Shown here: positions 1 through 10,245 of the stretch, in pieces | How positions within the stretch are numbered: position 1 is the stretch's first letter | Layout of the letters: each line of letters opens with the position of its first letter | Assembly (NCBI GenBank): GCA_009801085.1 | Contig: VNWV01000007.1 | Coordinates: forward strand, 2,480,001-2,544,000 | Direction of reading: 5' to 3' | Origin: Lasiodiplodia sp. COLG20 | Lineage: Eukaryota; Ascomycota; Dothideomycetes; Botryosphaeriales; Botryosphaeriaceae | DNA length: 64,000 nucleotides | Notes under the pieces: generated by a model | Told to the model about the DNA's origin: nothing | The model's input: only the letters and a program-made list of their open reading frames with translations | Databases searched by the model: none | Program-made: the position numbers and the translations under genes

Positions 1-564
1 CTGCGAGCGAACGCTGGGGTCCTTCAACCGACGAGGATCCTGCGGGATGGCCGCGGCGGGCGGGGCGGTGGTGAAGAAGCTCTGGTGAACACCCATGGGG
101 CCGCCGTGTGCATTAGAAGGACGCGCGTTCCAGACGCTGCTTCGTCTCTGGGAGCCCTGGTCAAGGCCTGCGGGCGCTGGTGCCGGCGTGGACATCATGC
201 CTGGCGCAAAGCTCTTCCTGCTGCTGCTGAACATATTTGGCGCCATCGATTGACGCTTTGCGGATGCAGATCCCAGATCTGAGAGATTGTTCCCCGAAGA
301 AGAGCGATGGAAGTTCGGCTGCGCGGGGCGACCCATGCCCATACCCGGTGCGAGGGACATGCGACCGCCCATGCCGCGGCCGGTCATGTTCGAGTTCGAA
401 TTGGAGCGCTTCATAGCGGAGGCAGGCACGGGGATACCGGTCAAATTGCTGTTTATACCTCCGAGAGTCTATATGTCTTGTCAGAGCAGTCGCGACGGGA
501 AGAGGAGGATGCGACGTACTTCTCGGGGTCGTCGGATGGAAGAGAAGCCCTGCTCGTGGGCCAT
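1..564 (-). CDS. NDC80: Kinetochore protein NDC80, N-terminal part (runs off the left edge)
   Basis: Two exons are visible: 564..520 and 468..1, separated by a 51-nt phase-0 intron (donor GTACGT, acceptor ATATAG). The spliced protein begins MAHEQGFSSIRRPRE and continues TLGGINSNLTGIPVPASAMK, then a Ser/Gly/Met-rich basic tail, ending in DPRRLKDPSVRSQ at the window edge. The RRPRETLGG and IPVPASAMKR blocks, and the DPRxLKD element just before the calponin-homology domain, are hallmarks I recognise from fungal Ndc80/Hec1. About 171 residues are present of a family length near 650-750. Ndc80 pairs with Nuf2 in the outer kinetochore and binds microtubules; the basic tail seen here is the part phosphorylated by Aurora B in the family. 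The calponin-homology domain and coiled coil lie outside the window. It is divergent from TMA7, with 382 bp between start codons. Confidence 0.88.
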
Positions 565-946
565 GGCGACAGTGTGCCTGTGCGTGTGCGCGCGTAATAA
601 TGGGAAGAAGGAGTAAGGCTGCGCAGAGGTAGCGATTAATTCGATACGGTCGTGGAAGTCGCGATTTCGGGCAGCGCAATGGTGGTGCGTTGGACAGCGG
701 GGTTAAGTTGTCGCAACGGGATTGTTTGGGGTGGAAGGTGCAGAGTAAACAGAAAGCACGGACCACACCCTCTCTAGTCGCAGGGCCAACACCCTTGTCA
801 CTTTTCTTAGCGCCACACGACTCCGCGCCGAGACCACGCCGCCGCGGCCACTTTTCTGGCCACCGCCTCCACCGTCGTTCGCTCCCCGTCTAACCCCCGA
901 GACATCCGCCAAAGTCGAAAGCAGCCCTCGAGAAACTACCGCCAAG
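565..946. promoter_or_regulatory. Shared divergent promoter of NDC80 and TMA7
   Basis: This 382-bp spacer separates the start codons of NDC80 (minus) and TMA7 (plus), so it must hold both promoters. The TMA7 side has a CT-rich stretch and a good start context (GCCAAGATGC). I see no clear TATA box. Confidence 0.5.
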
Positions 947-1374
947 ATGCCTTCTGGAATGGGAAGTGCGTAACTTTCGCCTCCGTCTCTACCCCGCACC
1001 ACGCCTGTCCGCCCGCTGACCGCGATGCCCAACAGACGGCACCAAGCCGATCCACAACAAGAAGCCCAAGAAGAAGGAGCACGAGGATGACGATGAGGAC
1101 AAGGCTTTCAAGGCTAAGCAGATGGCTGGTGAGTATCAAGCGCTCCGGCCGCCGCGCTCGCCGCCGCCGCAAATCCTGCTCGAGCACGTCTGCCGAGCGC
1201 TTCTCCGTACAGCGCCGTGTGCTTCTGTCCGTCACCGCCACTACTTGCTAACGCCCACCTCCCTTTCTTCACATGATAGACAAGAAGGCCCTCCAGGAGA
1301 TGCAAAGCAAGGCCAAGGGCAAAGGCCCTCTCAACGCTGGTCAGCAGGGCATCAAAAAATCCGGCAAGAAATAG
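947..1374 (+). CDS. TMA7: Translation machinery-associated protein 7 (TMA7/CCDC72 family)
   Basis: Three exons: 947..965, 1036..1128 and 1280..1374. The introns are 70 and 151 nt with donors GTGCGT and GTGAGT and acceptors CAG and TAG. The 68-residue product begins MPSGMGNGTKPIHNKKPKKK, has an acidic middle (HEDDDEDKAFKAKQMADKK) and ends in KGPLNAGQQGIKKSGKK. The lysine-rich head, EDKAF block and GPL..GGIKKSGKK-type end are the TMA7 signature; the family is about 64 residues. Known members are small, highly charged proteins that co-purify with ribosomes. No open frame track would show it whole, because each exon is short. Only the exact length of the first exon is uncertain. It is divergent from NDC80. 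Confidence 0.9.
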
Positions 1375-2428
1375 ACGACGACACGATCGAACGACCGGAC
1401 AAAAATCTTTACCGCGACCTAGCAGGGGCACAGTGTCATGAACAACGACACACGGCGTTTTGTGCTTGCTCTACCTGGCGCAATCATCTCCTAGGGAGGG
1501 AAGACATGATACCTACGAATACATTAGACTTCGACGGACTTTTGTTGCCGTCGTCAGGACCTTGTTCTGGCATTTTTCCGCCAAGCGCATGTGCAACGTT
1601 ATACATGTGACCTGTGCTGCGGATTTTATGATCGTTTAATCTGACAATACTTTGCTAATACAGTGTGTTGCAAAGATGTTACCCTTTGGTATCCCAGGGA
1701 ATTGCGCTCTTGCCGTGAGCATGTCACAGTGGGTGCAAAAATAAAGTCAACCTTTCCGAACCTTGTTCACCGGAAATTGCACACTTCGTACATTGTGGTC
1801 GAGCACTGCGCCTAGAAAACCTATGCAAGATGAAGGCCTGCTTCTGTGTATCTGGATTTTACTTCGACAGCCAACGTAGGAAGTGGTGTCCTTTGCAGAA
1901 TACGGGAAGGTTGAAACTTTAGTCTGATTATGAGAAGCAAATGTCCGGGCGAAGATTTAACTGTAAAGACTACATGAAATATGTAGAGGTGATGTTGTGC
2001 TCTCAGCGTAAGAAACGTGCGAAATGCCTTTGTGCAAGCAGGTTTCAAAAGAGTGAATTAATCTGTAACTCACGACGTAGCTTCTTCTACTTTGTGTGGG
2101 GGTTACAGTCTGTCCGCCTCTGGAGTGCCATTCAGGCTCTCCATTCGGGCGATAATAATAGAAATTGGAGGGAGAGGTTGGATTTCAAATCCACGCTATT
2201 ACAGAACAAAGAGAAGTAATGCTGAAGGGAAAGCGCAGGAAGGGTATGACGCCGCCAAAAGAAGAAAAGCAATGATCAAATGCCCCCAAACCCCTTCGGA
2301 ATCCTCCTCCGAAACCCGTTCCATGCAGAAGTTACCAGTGAATGTCACCAACCGAAAGCCCTTTCCCTCCCAACCCACTCTAATGCTTTTCCGCTTTCTT
2401 TCCTTCCACGCCTTCCTCGCGTCCCTCA
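1375..2428. other. Convergent spacer without a recognisable gene
   Basis: This is about 1 kb between the 3' ends of TMA7 and the minus-strand gene at 2429. It holds the TMA7 3' UTR. Small open frames here have no recognisable product or good start context. Confidence 0.5.
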
Positions 2429-3631
2429 TCAGACTGGATTTGTCACCCTCCTCACCCACAGCGCCGTCGTCCCGCTGTCGTAGCCCTCCTCCCTCTCGGC
2501 CTTCTTCCGCGCGCGGTGCAGCTTCATACCAATCTCGTGCTCCTGGGCGCTGATCTCGGTCAGCTCGTCCTGCAGGGACTTGACTTTGCGCTCGTTGGCA
2601 CGGCGGGTGGCCAAGTCGACCTGGAGCGGGTTGTTGATGTCGCGCAGGCTGGTGAGGTCCTTGATGACGCGGTTGATGTTGGCGCGGCGCAGGCTCAGGT
2701 CGTCCAGCTGGGCGGTGTACTTGGACAGCGGGTCCGCGTTGATCGTCGAGTCGCTGTCGGCCAGCTGCGGCGGGAGCGGGAGCGTCTTGTTGGCGGAAGT
2801 TGGGGTCGTGGGCTTGGAGGAGGTGGGGGTGTGGGGGTAGCTGTTGTAGTTGTTGGTGTTGAAGTTGGTGCTCGTGTTGGTGTTCACGGGCTGAGTCTGA
2901 GCGCGCTTTACGGTGGTGATGGTGCTCGAGTATGAGGGCGCTGGCACTGGCTTGCGGGTCGTCATCGTGGTTGCTGTGGTGGACACGGATCTCATGCTCA
3001 TTGCCGGGCGCGTAACAGGACGCGAGTCGAAGCGCGGCGGAGGCATAAATTGGGCAGGGTCGCGAGGCGCGAATGGCCCGTTTCCAGCGTTGTATTTGGC
3101 CGGTAGCGCGGGCGGAGGGCTGGGCGGCGGGCTGTGCTCAAAGGCCGTCTGTGGTGTGGTCTGCTGCGTCGCCCGAGTGGACCAACTGAAGCGGCTCTTT
3201 GGCTCCTCGTTCGCGCTCACGTCTGAGTTCCGGCGCCCTTCATACGGGTTTGGGCTTTCCTCTACGGGTGAAACATCATAAGGATAGGTGAATCCGAGAG
3301 CATTTGTGGGAGGCCAGTGCTCGTACGGGACTGCGGGTGACGGTTGGGAGTAGAATGATGAAGCGGCGTGGGAGACGCGTGTGTCGGGTTGCAAATAAGA
3401 GTCGGAGGGAGCCATGTCGTCGTCTTGCAGGTCCATTGGTGCGAGTGGTGCGAGTTGTGGAGGGCGGAAAGGGTGACTGGCCGCTGCCTCGTTGGCGGCC
3501 TCCATGAGCGGGCGGTGCTTAGATCGACTGTGAAGGTTCCGCGTGTCGTAAGAAGTCTCGATCAGTACCGGCTGACCGATACCGATGCGCGGGTTTTCCT
3601 TCCCCCGCCCCAAGAAGCCTTTCTTCCACAT
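2429..3631 (-). CDS. Disordered protein with C-terminal coiled coil, unknown function
   Basis: A single open frame of 400 residues is read from ATG 3631 (context CAGCC-ATG-TGG; protein starts MWKKGFLGRGKENPRIGIG). An upstream in-frame ATG at 3694 would add 21 residues, but a splice-acceptor-like CCCACAG lies between them, so a 5' UTR intron is possible. The first three quarters are rich in Pro, Ser and Thr with poly-Pro (SPPPSPPPALPAKY) and Asn/Thr tracts. The last 110 residues (from SKYTAQLDDLSLRRANINRV) are heptad-like and charged, predicting a coiled coil that includes LQDELTEISAQEHEIGMKL. I do not recognise a family; it resembles lineage-specific scaffold proteins of ascomycetes. No membrane segment or signal peptide is seen. 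Confidence 0.72.
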   Translation of the reverse strand: MWKKGFLGRGKENPRIGIGQPVLIETSYDTRNLHSRSKHRPLMEAANEAAASHPFRPPQLAPLAPMDLQDDDMAPSDSYLQPDTRVSHAASSFYSQPSPAVPYEHWPPTNALGFTYPYDVSPVEESPNPYEGRRNSDVSANEEPKSRFSWSTRATQQTTPQTAFEHSPPPSPPPALPAKYNAGNGPFAPRDPAQFMPPPRFDSRPVTRPAMSMRSVSTTATTMTTRKPVPAPSYSSTITTVKRAQTQPVNTNTSTNFNTNNYNSYPHTPTSSKPTTPTSANKTLPLPPQLADSDSTINADPLSKYTAQLDDLSLRRANINRVIKDLTSLRDINNPLQVDLATRRANERKVKSLQDELTEISAQEHEIGMKLHRARKKAEREEGYDSGTTALWVRRVTNPV

Positions 3632-4815
3632 GGCTGCGGTTTCTGTGGGCAGAAAGTTAGCCGTGTCTTCAAGACAGCCGGACGGTGCTATCAATCAGTC
3701 CAGCCTCTGTAGCTGACCGTTGCCAAGGAGAGGCACACCAGTTGGTATAGACAGAAAAGGACAGAAAAGAAAAAACGGTGAATGGCTGAAGAAGGTTGTA
3801 GAGAGGAACGACAGGAAAGAAGGTGTTTTCACACGCAGGCCTCCCCAAAGCACTGCCCAGAACGACGGAAGGCCTGGCCACTGCTATCGCAGGCGACAGA
3901 GCATCCGCCGGGGCCACATGCTTCCAAAATCTTGGAAATCATGTTGATCTCGCGTCGGGCGCAATCTTGCAGGGCTGAGCATTGCCCAGATGTGCAGGTA
4001 GGGGCAGATCATGTGCAGCGCATGACACGGCGCGAGATCTGAGGCTTTGGACGCGGGGGAGCCGCGGACAAGGCCCAATGCGGTAAAACGGGGGCAATGA
4101 AAGCACTAGAAAATGGTTTCACCTACGTCGAGTTCGCAGATTCGGGGTCGTAGTTGCAGGATGCAGGCGGCGGGAGGTTGCAGAGGACAGCAGATCGGTG
4201 CAGCAACGCACGGCAAATGAGGTGGAGAGAGAGAAATGAAGCGGACGAGGGCAGAGGAATGAGCGGGCTCGCTATGTGCGCAGGCGCCGAAATTGTAGCT
4301 GGCATGCAGGTGGGCAGCCAGCTGACAGGCATACGAAGAGAGGTTTCAGGGAAATGGCAGTTGTTTCAGAAGCTGAGCGTTTGCGGATTGCGCGCAGTTC
4401 GCAGCACCCCCGGTCGCCTCTGGCTTTAAGCTGGCCGACCGCCGGCGGATCGAGTCGCTCATGGCGCGTGGTCAAGCAGGTCTGGCGCACTCCGAGACAG
4501 CTGCCCTGGATTCCGGGCGTGTCAAGCGGTGACAGGGTGACCCAAGTTGCGCGAGGATGCTGCGCCACGCTGACGATGGTTGGCCGAGAGTGATTGCGAG
4601 GGGCATAGGCTCCCGTCGGCTCCCGGTCGGCAGCTCGGGAATCCAAATCCAACGGTTCAACACCACTCGAGCTCCCCGCCCTTTCCTCTCCCTCCACCCT
4701 CTCCGCTTCTCATCTGCGACGCGCCGCCCCTGTCCCGCCCCGCAGCGCGATTTCGGAGCTTTGCACTCTTCGCTGAGGCCCGCTACTGCACAGAAACCCC
4801 GCCGACCCCGCGACC
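3632..4815. promoter_or_regulatory. Long divergent intergenic region
   Basis: This 1.18-kb spacer separates two divergent genes and must hold both promoters. The part just before 4816 is pyrimidine-rich (4660-4800, many CTC/CCT runs), typical of highly expressed fungal promoters. No gene is recognised. Confidence 0.45.
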
Positions 4816-5462
4816 ATGGAGAATCCGGCACAAGCCGCGACCGGTAAGCTCTCGCATGCTCACCCAGGTAGTACCCAGCTAACAATCCAATGCTCCAGAG
4901 AATGATGCTACCGCACCTCCCGCCGCTGAGGCGTGAGTAGATCCACTTTCCATTTCACTGGACCGCCGCCAACTAATATGACCTGACCCACAGGCAGCCT
5001 GTCATGACCCCGATCAACGTGCTGTTGCTCTCGCTGTTCGTCTTCCTCGTCTACCTTCGACTGCGCCCCAAGCCGCCGCAGGTGCTGCCCAAGGCGCCCG
5101 CTCCGGTCGTTTTCCGCACCTTCACCCCGCACACTCTGCTGCCCTACAACGGCACGAACGACATGCCCGTCTACCTTGCTGTGCGCGGGCGCGTGTTTGA
5201 CGTCACCCCCGGCCGCAACTTCTACGGCCCCGGTGGGCCTTACGCCAATTTCGCCGGCAGGGATGCTAGCAGGGGTCTTGCGTGCGGCAGCTTCGACGAG
5301 GACATGCTGACCAAAGACCTCGACGCCCCGCTCGACACCCTCTCGGACTTGGGAGACGAGGAGATGGAGGCTCTGATGGGCTGGGAGGAGCGCTTCTCGG
5401 AAAAATACCTCGTCGTCGGCAAGCTCGTTCCCGTGGGAAGCGAAGAGGCCAAGAACGCTTGA
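4816..5462 (+). CDS. DAP1: Dap1-like cytochrome b5/MAPR haem-binding protein
   Basis: Three exons: 4816..4843, 4899..4932 and 4994..5462 (introns 55 and 61 nt, GTAAGC and GTGAGT donors). The 176-residue product has a short acidic head, one membrane anchor (about residues 25-43, INVLLLSLFVFLVYLRL), a Pro/Lys linker, and a cytochrome b5-like domain from about residue 60. The domain contains FTPHTLLPYNG, PVYLAVRGRVFDVTPGRNFY and GPGGPYANFAGRDASRGLA, the core of the membrane-associated progesterone receptor family (YNG, VYxAxxGxVFDV, YGPGGPYxxFAGxDASR). Yeast Dap1 and human PGRMC1 bind haem through a tyrosine and support cytochrome P450 steps in sterol synthesis; the tyrosines of the YGPGGPY block are present. 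It is probably an ER-membrane protein with a cytosolic domain. The first two exons were placed by splice sites and phase only. Confidence 0.92.
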
Positions 5463-6113
5463 ATGCTTGAATTTGGAACCGGAAACCGCATGCCCTTAGG
5501 AAACGAATGGACGAAGCCATGAATTGCCGTTCTGTAAACACATGCTCAGAAGGAGCAGAGAAGTAGTCGATGGGGTGCGACAGGCCCAAGCCGTGATTGG
5601 GTTGAGACCGCCATGCTAGCGGAAAAGTCGCAGTAGCTTGAGTCAAGCTTTCATTGGATGCATCCATGCGATGGACGATAATACCAATGCGTGCAGACAT
5701 TCACTAAAATATCACCACGCTTCTCAAATAGAACTTGCCTTTACTGGCTACAACAACTCCAGTAACTTCATGCTGCTACGAAACGGAGAGTGAGTTTGCT
5801 CAGAATCTCCCCAGGTGCAACATTTTAATGTTCTTGAGCAGCAGATAAGGCCTAAGGTGCCGAGTAGACAAAGCAGGCTGGGCGCAAGACGATATTGGCT
5901 TGTGATTGGCCGATTGCAGATCGATGTCGTCGCCACAAACGTCTGCGCCCGTTTCGCAGGAGCGCCATAGCGTAAACGACCCGAGGCAAGTTTCTCGCAA
6001 AGTAAGCTCTAACGGGACAGTCCATATACATAAAGACCCCGCGTGACACCTCGGTCCATGATGCCTACAACACGTCGGCACCTTCGACAACATCAACACC
6101 AACACCGCCCAAC
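5463..6113. other. Intergenic region between Dap1 and the hydrolase gene
   Basis: This 651-bp tandem spacer holds the Dap1 3' UTR and the promoter of the next gene. A TATATA-like element (CCATATACATAAAG near 6022-6036) lies about 80 nt before the next ATG. No gene is seen. Confidence 0.4.
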
Positions 6114-7583
6114 ATGTCGGACATGCCTGCATCGGCCCTTCTGGGCATGCTGGTTCCCAAGCTGCCTTACCTTCTGAAGACTGCTTTTTTGAATGCATTT
6201 TCCATGTCACCAAACTCGTCGAAATGGGATCTCAAGACAGAACTGATCATCGCCCTCCTCCGGTCAGAGTTATCCAAAGTACCTCCACCCACCATTACCG
6301 AGCAGCAGAACAACACCACCAAGATTCCCGAAGTCAAAGGACCGATGTGGGTCAGCAAAGTCACCATGTCCGCCCCACCAGAGGACGACATACGGCAGAA
6401 GCTATTGCAAGCAATCGACGACATGAAAACGGGCAACGAGCAATACACCATCCCCTCCCTCAACTCCGTCGAAGGCGAATGGCACGGTCACCGCGCCGAC
6501 GCCGCCAAGGACACGCCCGAGCCGGCAGGCCTCAGCGAAGCGGACAAGTACGCGCGCATGATGAAAGAGGCCGGCTCGGACGCGGTCGTCCTCTACTTCC
6601 ACGGCGGCGCCTACTACCTCATGGACGCGGCCTCGCAGCGGCCGTTCACGGCGCGCTACGCACAAATGCTACCAGGAGGCGGCGGCCGCACCTTCGCCGT
6701 CCGCTACCGCCTCGCGCCGCAGCACGCGTTCCCGGCGGCGCTGCTCGACGCCCTGGTCGCCTACATCTCGCTGCTGCACCCGCCGCCGGGGGCGTACCAC
6801 GCGCCCGTGCCCGCCGAGCGCATCGTCTTCGCCGGCGACTCGGCCGGCGGCAACCTCGCCCTCGTCCTCATGCAGACGCTGCTGCAGTGGCGCCGCAGCG
6901 GCGCGTCGTCGTCGCTCATGTGGCACGGGAAAGAAGTCAGCATCCCGCTTCCCGGCGCCATGACTCTCGCCAGCCCCTGGTCCGACCTCACCCGCAGCCT
7001 GCCCTCGCAGAGCGCCAACCAGCACTACGACTACCTCCCCGGCGCCGAGTGGCGCGGTTCCGTCTACCCGCCGTGCCCGGCCTGGCCGGTCGACCCGCCG
7101 CGCGCGCACCTGTACGCCGAGACGTCGATGCTGCTGCATCCGCTGGGTAGCCCGTGCGTGCCGGGCGCGGCGTGGAAGGACTGCCCGCCGACGCTGTTCA
7201 TGGTGGGCGAGGAGATGATGGCGGATGAGAGCAAGGTCGTTGCGGCGAGGATGGTTGGGCAGGGGGTGAGCGTGGGCTGGATGCAGTTTGAGGCTATGCC
7301 GCATTGCTTTGGGTTGGTGATGGAGGACTGCGAGGCGGCCCGGGTGATGAGGGAGGGGTGGAAGGAGTGGGTTGGGCGGGCGTTGGAGAAGGGAGATCAG
7401 TTGGGCAATCAGGGGAATTTCTTTGCGGCGAAGAGCTGTGCGGCGAAGAAGGTGGACGTGGGAAGGTTGGGAGAGGGACTGAACGATGAGAAGGTCCTGG
7501 AGTTGATGAAGCAGGCGCAGGAGGAGTTGATGGAAGAGGGGGAGAAAGACGAGAAGAAAGTGCAGAAGAACCCCGTGGTGTAG
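6114..7583 (+). CDS. Alpha/beta hydrolase of the hormone-sensitive lipase type
   Basis: An intronless frame of 489 residues from an ATG in good context (CCCAAC-ATG-TCG). It shows the hormone-sensitive-lipase signature: YFHGGAYYLM (HGG oxyanion motif, residues 163-165), RYRLAPQHAFPAALLDAL, the nucleophile elbow GDSAGGNLAL (Ser243), a candidate acid in GEEMMADES (about residues 366-372) and a candidate His397 in EAMPHCFGLV. This supports esterase or deacetylase action on a small acyl or acetyl ester. The N-terminus (PKLPYLLKTAFLNAFS) is hydrophobic but not a clear signal peptide. The C-terminal 60 residues are Lys/Glu-rich (QEELMEEGEKDEKKVQ) and extend past the usual fold. Two insertions (GASSSLMWHGKE and the proline-rich part near 305-345) enlarge the cap region. 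Substrate unknown. It is convergent with the acyltransferase downstream. Confidence 0.88.
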   Translation: MSDMPASALLGMLVPKLPYLLKTAFLNAFSMSPNSSKWDLKTELIIALLRSELSKVPPPTITEQQNNTTKIPEVKGPMWVSKVTMSAPPEDDIRQKLLQAIDDMKTGNEQYTIPSLNSVEGEWHGHRADAAKDTPEPAGLSEADKYARMMKEAGSDAVVLYFHGGAYYLMDAASQRPFTARYAQMLPGGGGRTFAVRYRLAPQHAFPAALLDALVAYISLLHPPPGAYHAPVPAERIVFAGDSAGGNLALVLMQTLLQWRRSGASSSLMWHGKEVSIPLPGAMTLASPWSDLTRSLPSQSANQHYDYLPGAEWRGSVYPPCPAWPVDPPRAHLYAETSMLLHPLGSPCVPGAAWKDCPPTLFMVGEEMMADESKVVAARMVGQGVSVGWMQFEAMPHCFGLVMEDCEAARVMREGWKEWVGRALEKGDQLGNQGNFFAAKSCAAKKVDVGRLGEGLNDEKVLELMKQAQEELMEEGEKDEKKVQKNPVV

Positions 7584-8445
7584 GATATCTTCTAATGTTT
7601 GAAGAGTGGGCTGCACTTTAGGGCAAATAAAGAGCGTACTTATTAGAGACACAATGGCAACAATGTATAGCAAGCAATGTATTAATGAGAGTTCCTTACG
7701 ACACACTTTGGAAGTGCTGTGATTAAGTTTGGTAGAGCAGTGCTCGCAGACCTCAAGAAACTTTGCGACAATTCGCTTTGGCTTTTCTAACACGATAGCT
7801 TCTCATCGGAATCACTTCCCGTACCGTCCGCACATCTTGTGTATCTTTTATTCTTTTCTGACGCTTACAGTTGCAGTTGCCGCCGCCGCGGAATCCATTT
7901 TAATTGTTGACCGGGGTTACCCTTGCGCATTGTCCATAAATTTCTGACGCGACGGTTGTCGTCTTGCCTCAACAGTTTGTCGCGGCAAGGCCGACAACAG
8001 TTCCGAAAAAGAACTTTTCGCTATGCGATGAAGTCATTCTAGTATTAGACCAAGTGTGAAATGGCCCTTCTTTGGTTGGATATTTGATCTCACTAATGTC
8101 AATTCTAAGAATCTGCTAATTGAATAAAGGCGTTTAGATGAAACAATTGAGTAGAATTGTCGAGTAACGAGCGTATATTCTCGACAGGTTTGAGACGTCA
8201 TTTAAGAAAAACCGATCCGAAGTATACAGGAGATTAGAGAACCGGCCTAATCTCGAAAGGAATGCCTAGCTTGGCTTGGTATGAAAATATCCTTCACAGT
8301 TTGTCCGAATGCCTTCGCTCCACAACCAAATAACAAATGGAAAAAAAAAAAAAAAAAAGAGCAGTCGTGTCAACACCATTAATGCCGACAAAGTTATGAG
8401 CCTTACCTGAAAGAAATACTGATGTCGAGTTTCCGATAGAACCAT
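7584..8445. other. Convergent AT-rich spacer with an 18-nt poly(A) run
   Basis: This 862-bp spacer lies between two 3' ends. It is AT-rich, with AATAAA-like elements near 7625 and a perfect A18 homopolymer at 8341..8358. No coding potential is recognised. Confidence 0.5.
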
Positions 8446-10245
8446 TCAATCTCTCTTCCTCACCTTATTCTCCAACGCGCGTGCCAACTTCACCACGGGA
8501 ATATCAACTGCCCGCCAGAACAAATCAGCCAACCACACACTCATCGTCAACAACACCACATAGCCCAGAAACAAGCATCCCACGAACCCCATGTTCCCCA
8601 GCTGCCCGCTATCCGTCATCTTCACCAACAGCTTCATCGGCCACCCCTCGGGCAACCCTTCCGTGGTCCCCTCCGCGAACCCCTCGGGCAAACCGTCCGG
8701 CACCTGCTCCAGGACGACGTTGTACCGGCCGGCGCGCTTGAAGATGGCGCGCATGAGCACGAGCCCGACGCTGTGCAGCACGGGCCCGTGGACGAGGTAG
8801 AAGGCGTAGCTGATGCTGCCGAGGTACTGCGCCAGCGGCGTCTGGAACGGGCGGCGCAGCGGCCGGCAGTTGCAGACGGCGTAGAGCGCGAGCACGGCGC
8901 CGACGGACTGCCAGAAGCGGTAGGGGCAGCTGGGGCGGTACGCTTCGGGCAGGTACTGCGAGAGCGTGACGTAGCCCGGCGTGACGTTGGCGAAGTCGTC
9001 CGGGTAGGAGAGGAGGTAGAGGGCGAGTGTGAATATGGAGAGGTGGAAGAAGGTGAGGGGGCCGCTGTGGACGGGGGACGAGGAGGAGGAGGACCAAGCT
9101 GCCGGCTTTTCGCTGATGGGCGCGATGACTGGTAGGGGCGGGGTGATCGGATTCGTTGTGACGGGAAGGAAGGAAGGTTGACGATGCTCCGGCGTGCCCC
9201 AGGTGTTCGTGATGAGGTCGAGCTCGGCCAGCAGGGAGCCGGACAGAAATAGCACGACCTCGAAGCGGGCCCAGCGGGCGCAGAAGATTATGAAAGATAC
9301 CGTAAATGCGAGGCGCCAGGCGGTGCGCGCGCGAGACAGGCAGATGAGGTTCAGGAAGAGGACCATGCTGGCGCGGTATTCGAGCGGGATCGTCCAAACG
9401 TGCGGATCGTACAGATTATACCACTCGCCCCAGTTGGTGAAGTCGATGTAGTTGCGTATGAAGTTGAAATAGTCCCATGCCTGCTCCTGCCATGTGTCAT
9501 AGGTGACCACGTGGTGTTCGAAGAAGGCCAACGTCACCCCGTCCTCCCCAACCTCTCTTCCTCTTTGAAACCAGCCGGTTCGGACAATCAGTAGGACGAT
9601 AAAGGTGCTGATCAGGGTAGGGAGGAAGAGTCTGATTCCGCGGCGGAAGATGGATGATGAGAGAGTCTGCAGCATCGAGTCGTACGACTGCGACCGTAAG
9701 GCCATCAGGGGCTTGCGAGAGAGAACGTAACCCGAGAGCACGAAAAAGACGCTCACCATAGCCCGTCCGCAGTAGAGAATTTTGATAATCGGCAGCTGAT
9801 GTATCCAGAGGTGCGACGGATCTGCGCCATATCCATGATTCACGGTCGACGTGTACATGAAAAGAAAGTGGAAGTTGAAGACGAAAAAGCAGGCGTATCC
9901 CCTCACCCCGTCCAAAGTGGAGATGCTGTTGACATTTGACGCGGATCCTGAGCTGACAGCGCTCCCCTCACTTGTTGCTCGTGGGCGAAGGAAGCTGGGG
10001 AGGACTGGAGCAAGGGCGGTTCCGCCCACGCAACGTGATATGTCGTACAACCATCGTCCGCGAGATCTGCCGTATGCTCGTAGCTTTACTGAAACATCAG
10101 AGAAAGACTGCTGGAAAATATCGGCCGTTGGCTGCTTCTCATTAAATGATGACTCGGAGGCGGGGCTGCCTGGCCCTGGCGAGCCTGGCAGGACGACATC
10201 CGGGCCGTCAATGCCGGATGGCACCCGTTGGTATCCCCCATACAT
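8446..10245 (-). CDS. Membrane-bound acyltransferase 3 family protein
   Basis: An intronless frame of 599 residues starting MYGGYQRVPSGIDGPDVV. After a disordered Ser/Pro-rich cytosolic head of about 115 residues comes the acyltransferase-3 entry motif STLDGVRGYACFFVFNFHF, followed by about ten hydrophobic segments. These include MVSVFFVLSGYVLSRKPL, GIRLFLPTLISTFIVLLIV, WTIPLEYRASMVLFLNLICL and YLGSISYAFYLVHGPVL. The FFVLSGYVLSRK, WTIPLEYRASM and YxGSISYAFYLVHGP blocks are typical of fungal members. Relatives transfer acyl groups to lipids, sugars or secondary metabolites at a membrane; the substrate cannot be told here. A Ser/Pro insertion (KPAWSSSSSSPVHSGP) sits in a loop. The C-terminus ends in a basic tail (LARALENKVRKRD). 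Convergent with the hydrolase gene. Confidence 0.88.
   Translation of the reverse strand: MYGGYQRVPSGIDGPDVVLPGSPGPGSPASESSFNEKQPTADIFQQSFSDVSVKLRAYGRSRGRWLYDISRCVGGTALAPVLPSFLRPRATSEGSAVSSGSASNVNSISTLDGVRGYACFFVFNFHFLFMYTSTVNHGYGADPSHLWIHQLPIIKILYCGRAMVSVFFVLSGYVLSRKPLMALRSQSYDSMLQTLSSSIFRRGIRLFLPTLISTFIVLLIVRTGWFQRGREVGEDGVTLAFFEHHVVTYDTWQEQAWDYFNFIRNYIDFTNWGEWYNLYDPHVWTIPLEYRASMVLFLNLICLSRARTAWRLAFTVSFIIFCARWARFEVVLFLSGSLLAELDLITNTWGTPEHRQPSFLPVTTNPITPPLPVIAPISEKPAAWSSSSSSPVHSGPLTFFHLSIFTLALYLLSYPDDFANVTPGYVTLSQYLPEAYRPSCPYRFWQSVGAVLALYAVCNCRPLRRPFQTPLAQYLGSISYAFYLVHGPVLHSVGLVLMRAIFKRAGRYNVVLEQVPDGLPEGFAEGTTEGLPEGWPMKLLVKMTDSGQLGNMGFVGCLFLGYVVLLTMSVWLADLFWRAVDIPVVKLARALENKVRKRD

Noticed and set aside
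161..766. 201-residue minus-strand open frame
   Set aside because: It overlaps NDC80 in another frame. The spliced NDC80 model gives recognised family blocks, so this frame is a shadow.
6669..7793. Long antisense frame opposite the alpha/beta hydrolase gene
   Set aside because: It is Arg/His/Leu-rich as expected for the complement of GC-rich coding DNA, and it has no family features.
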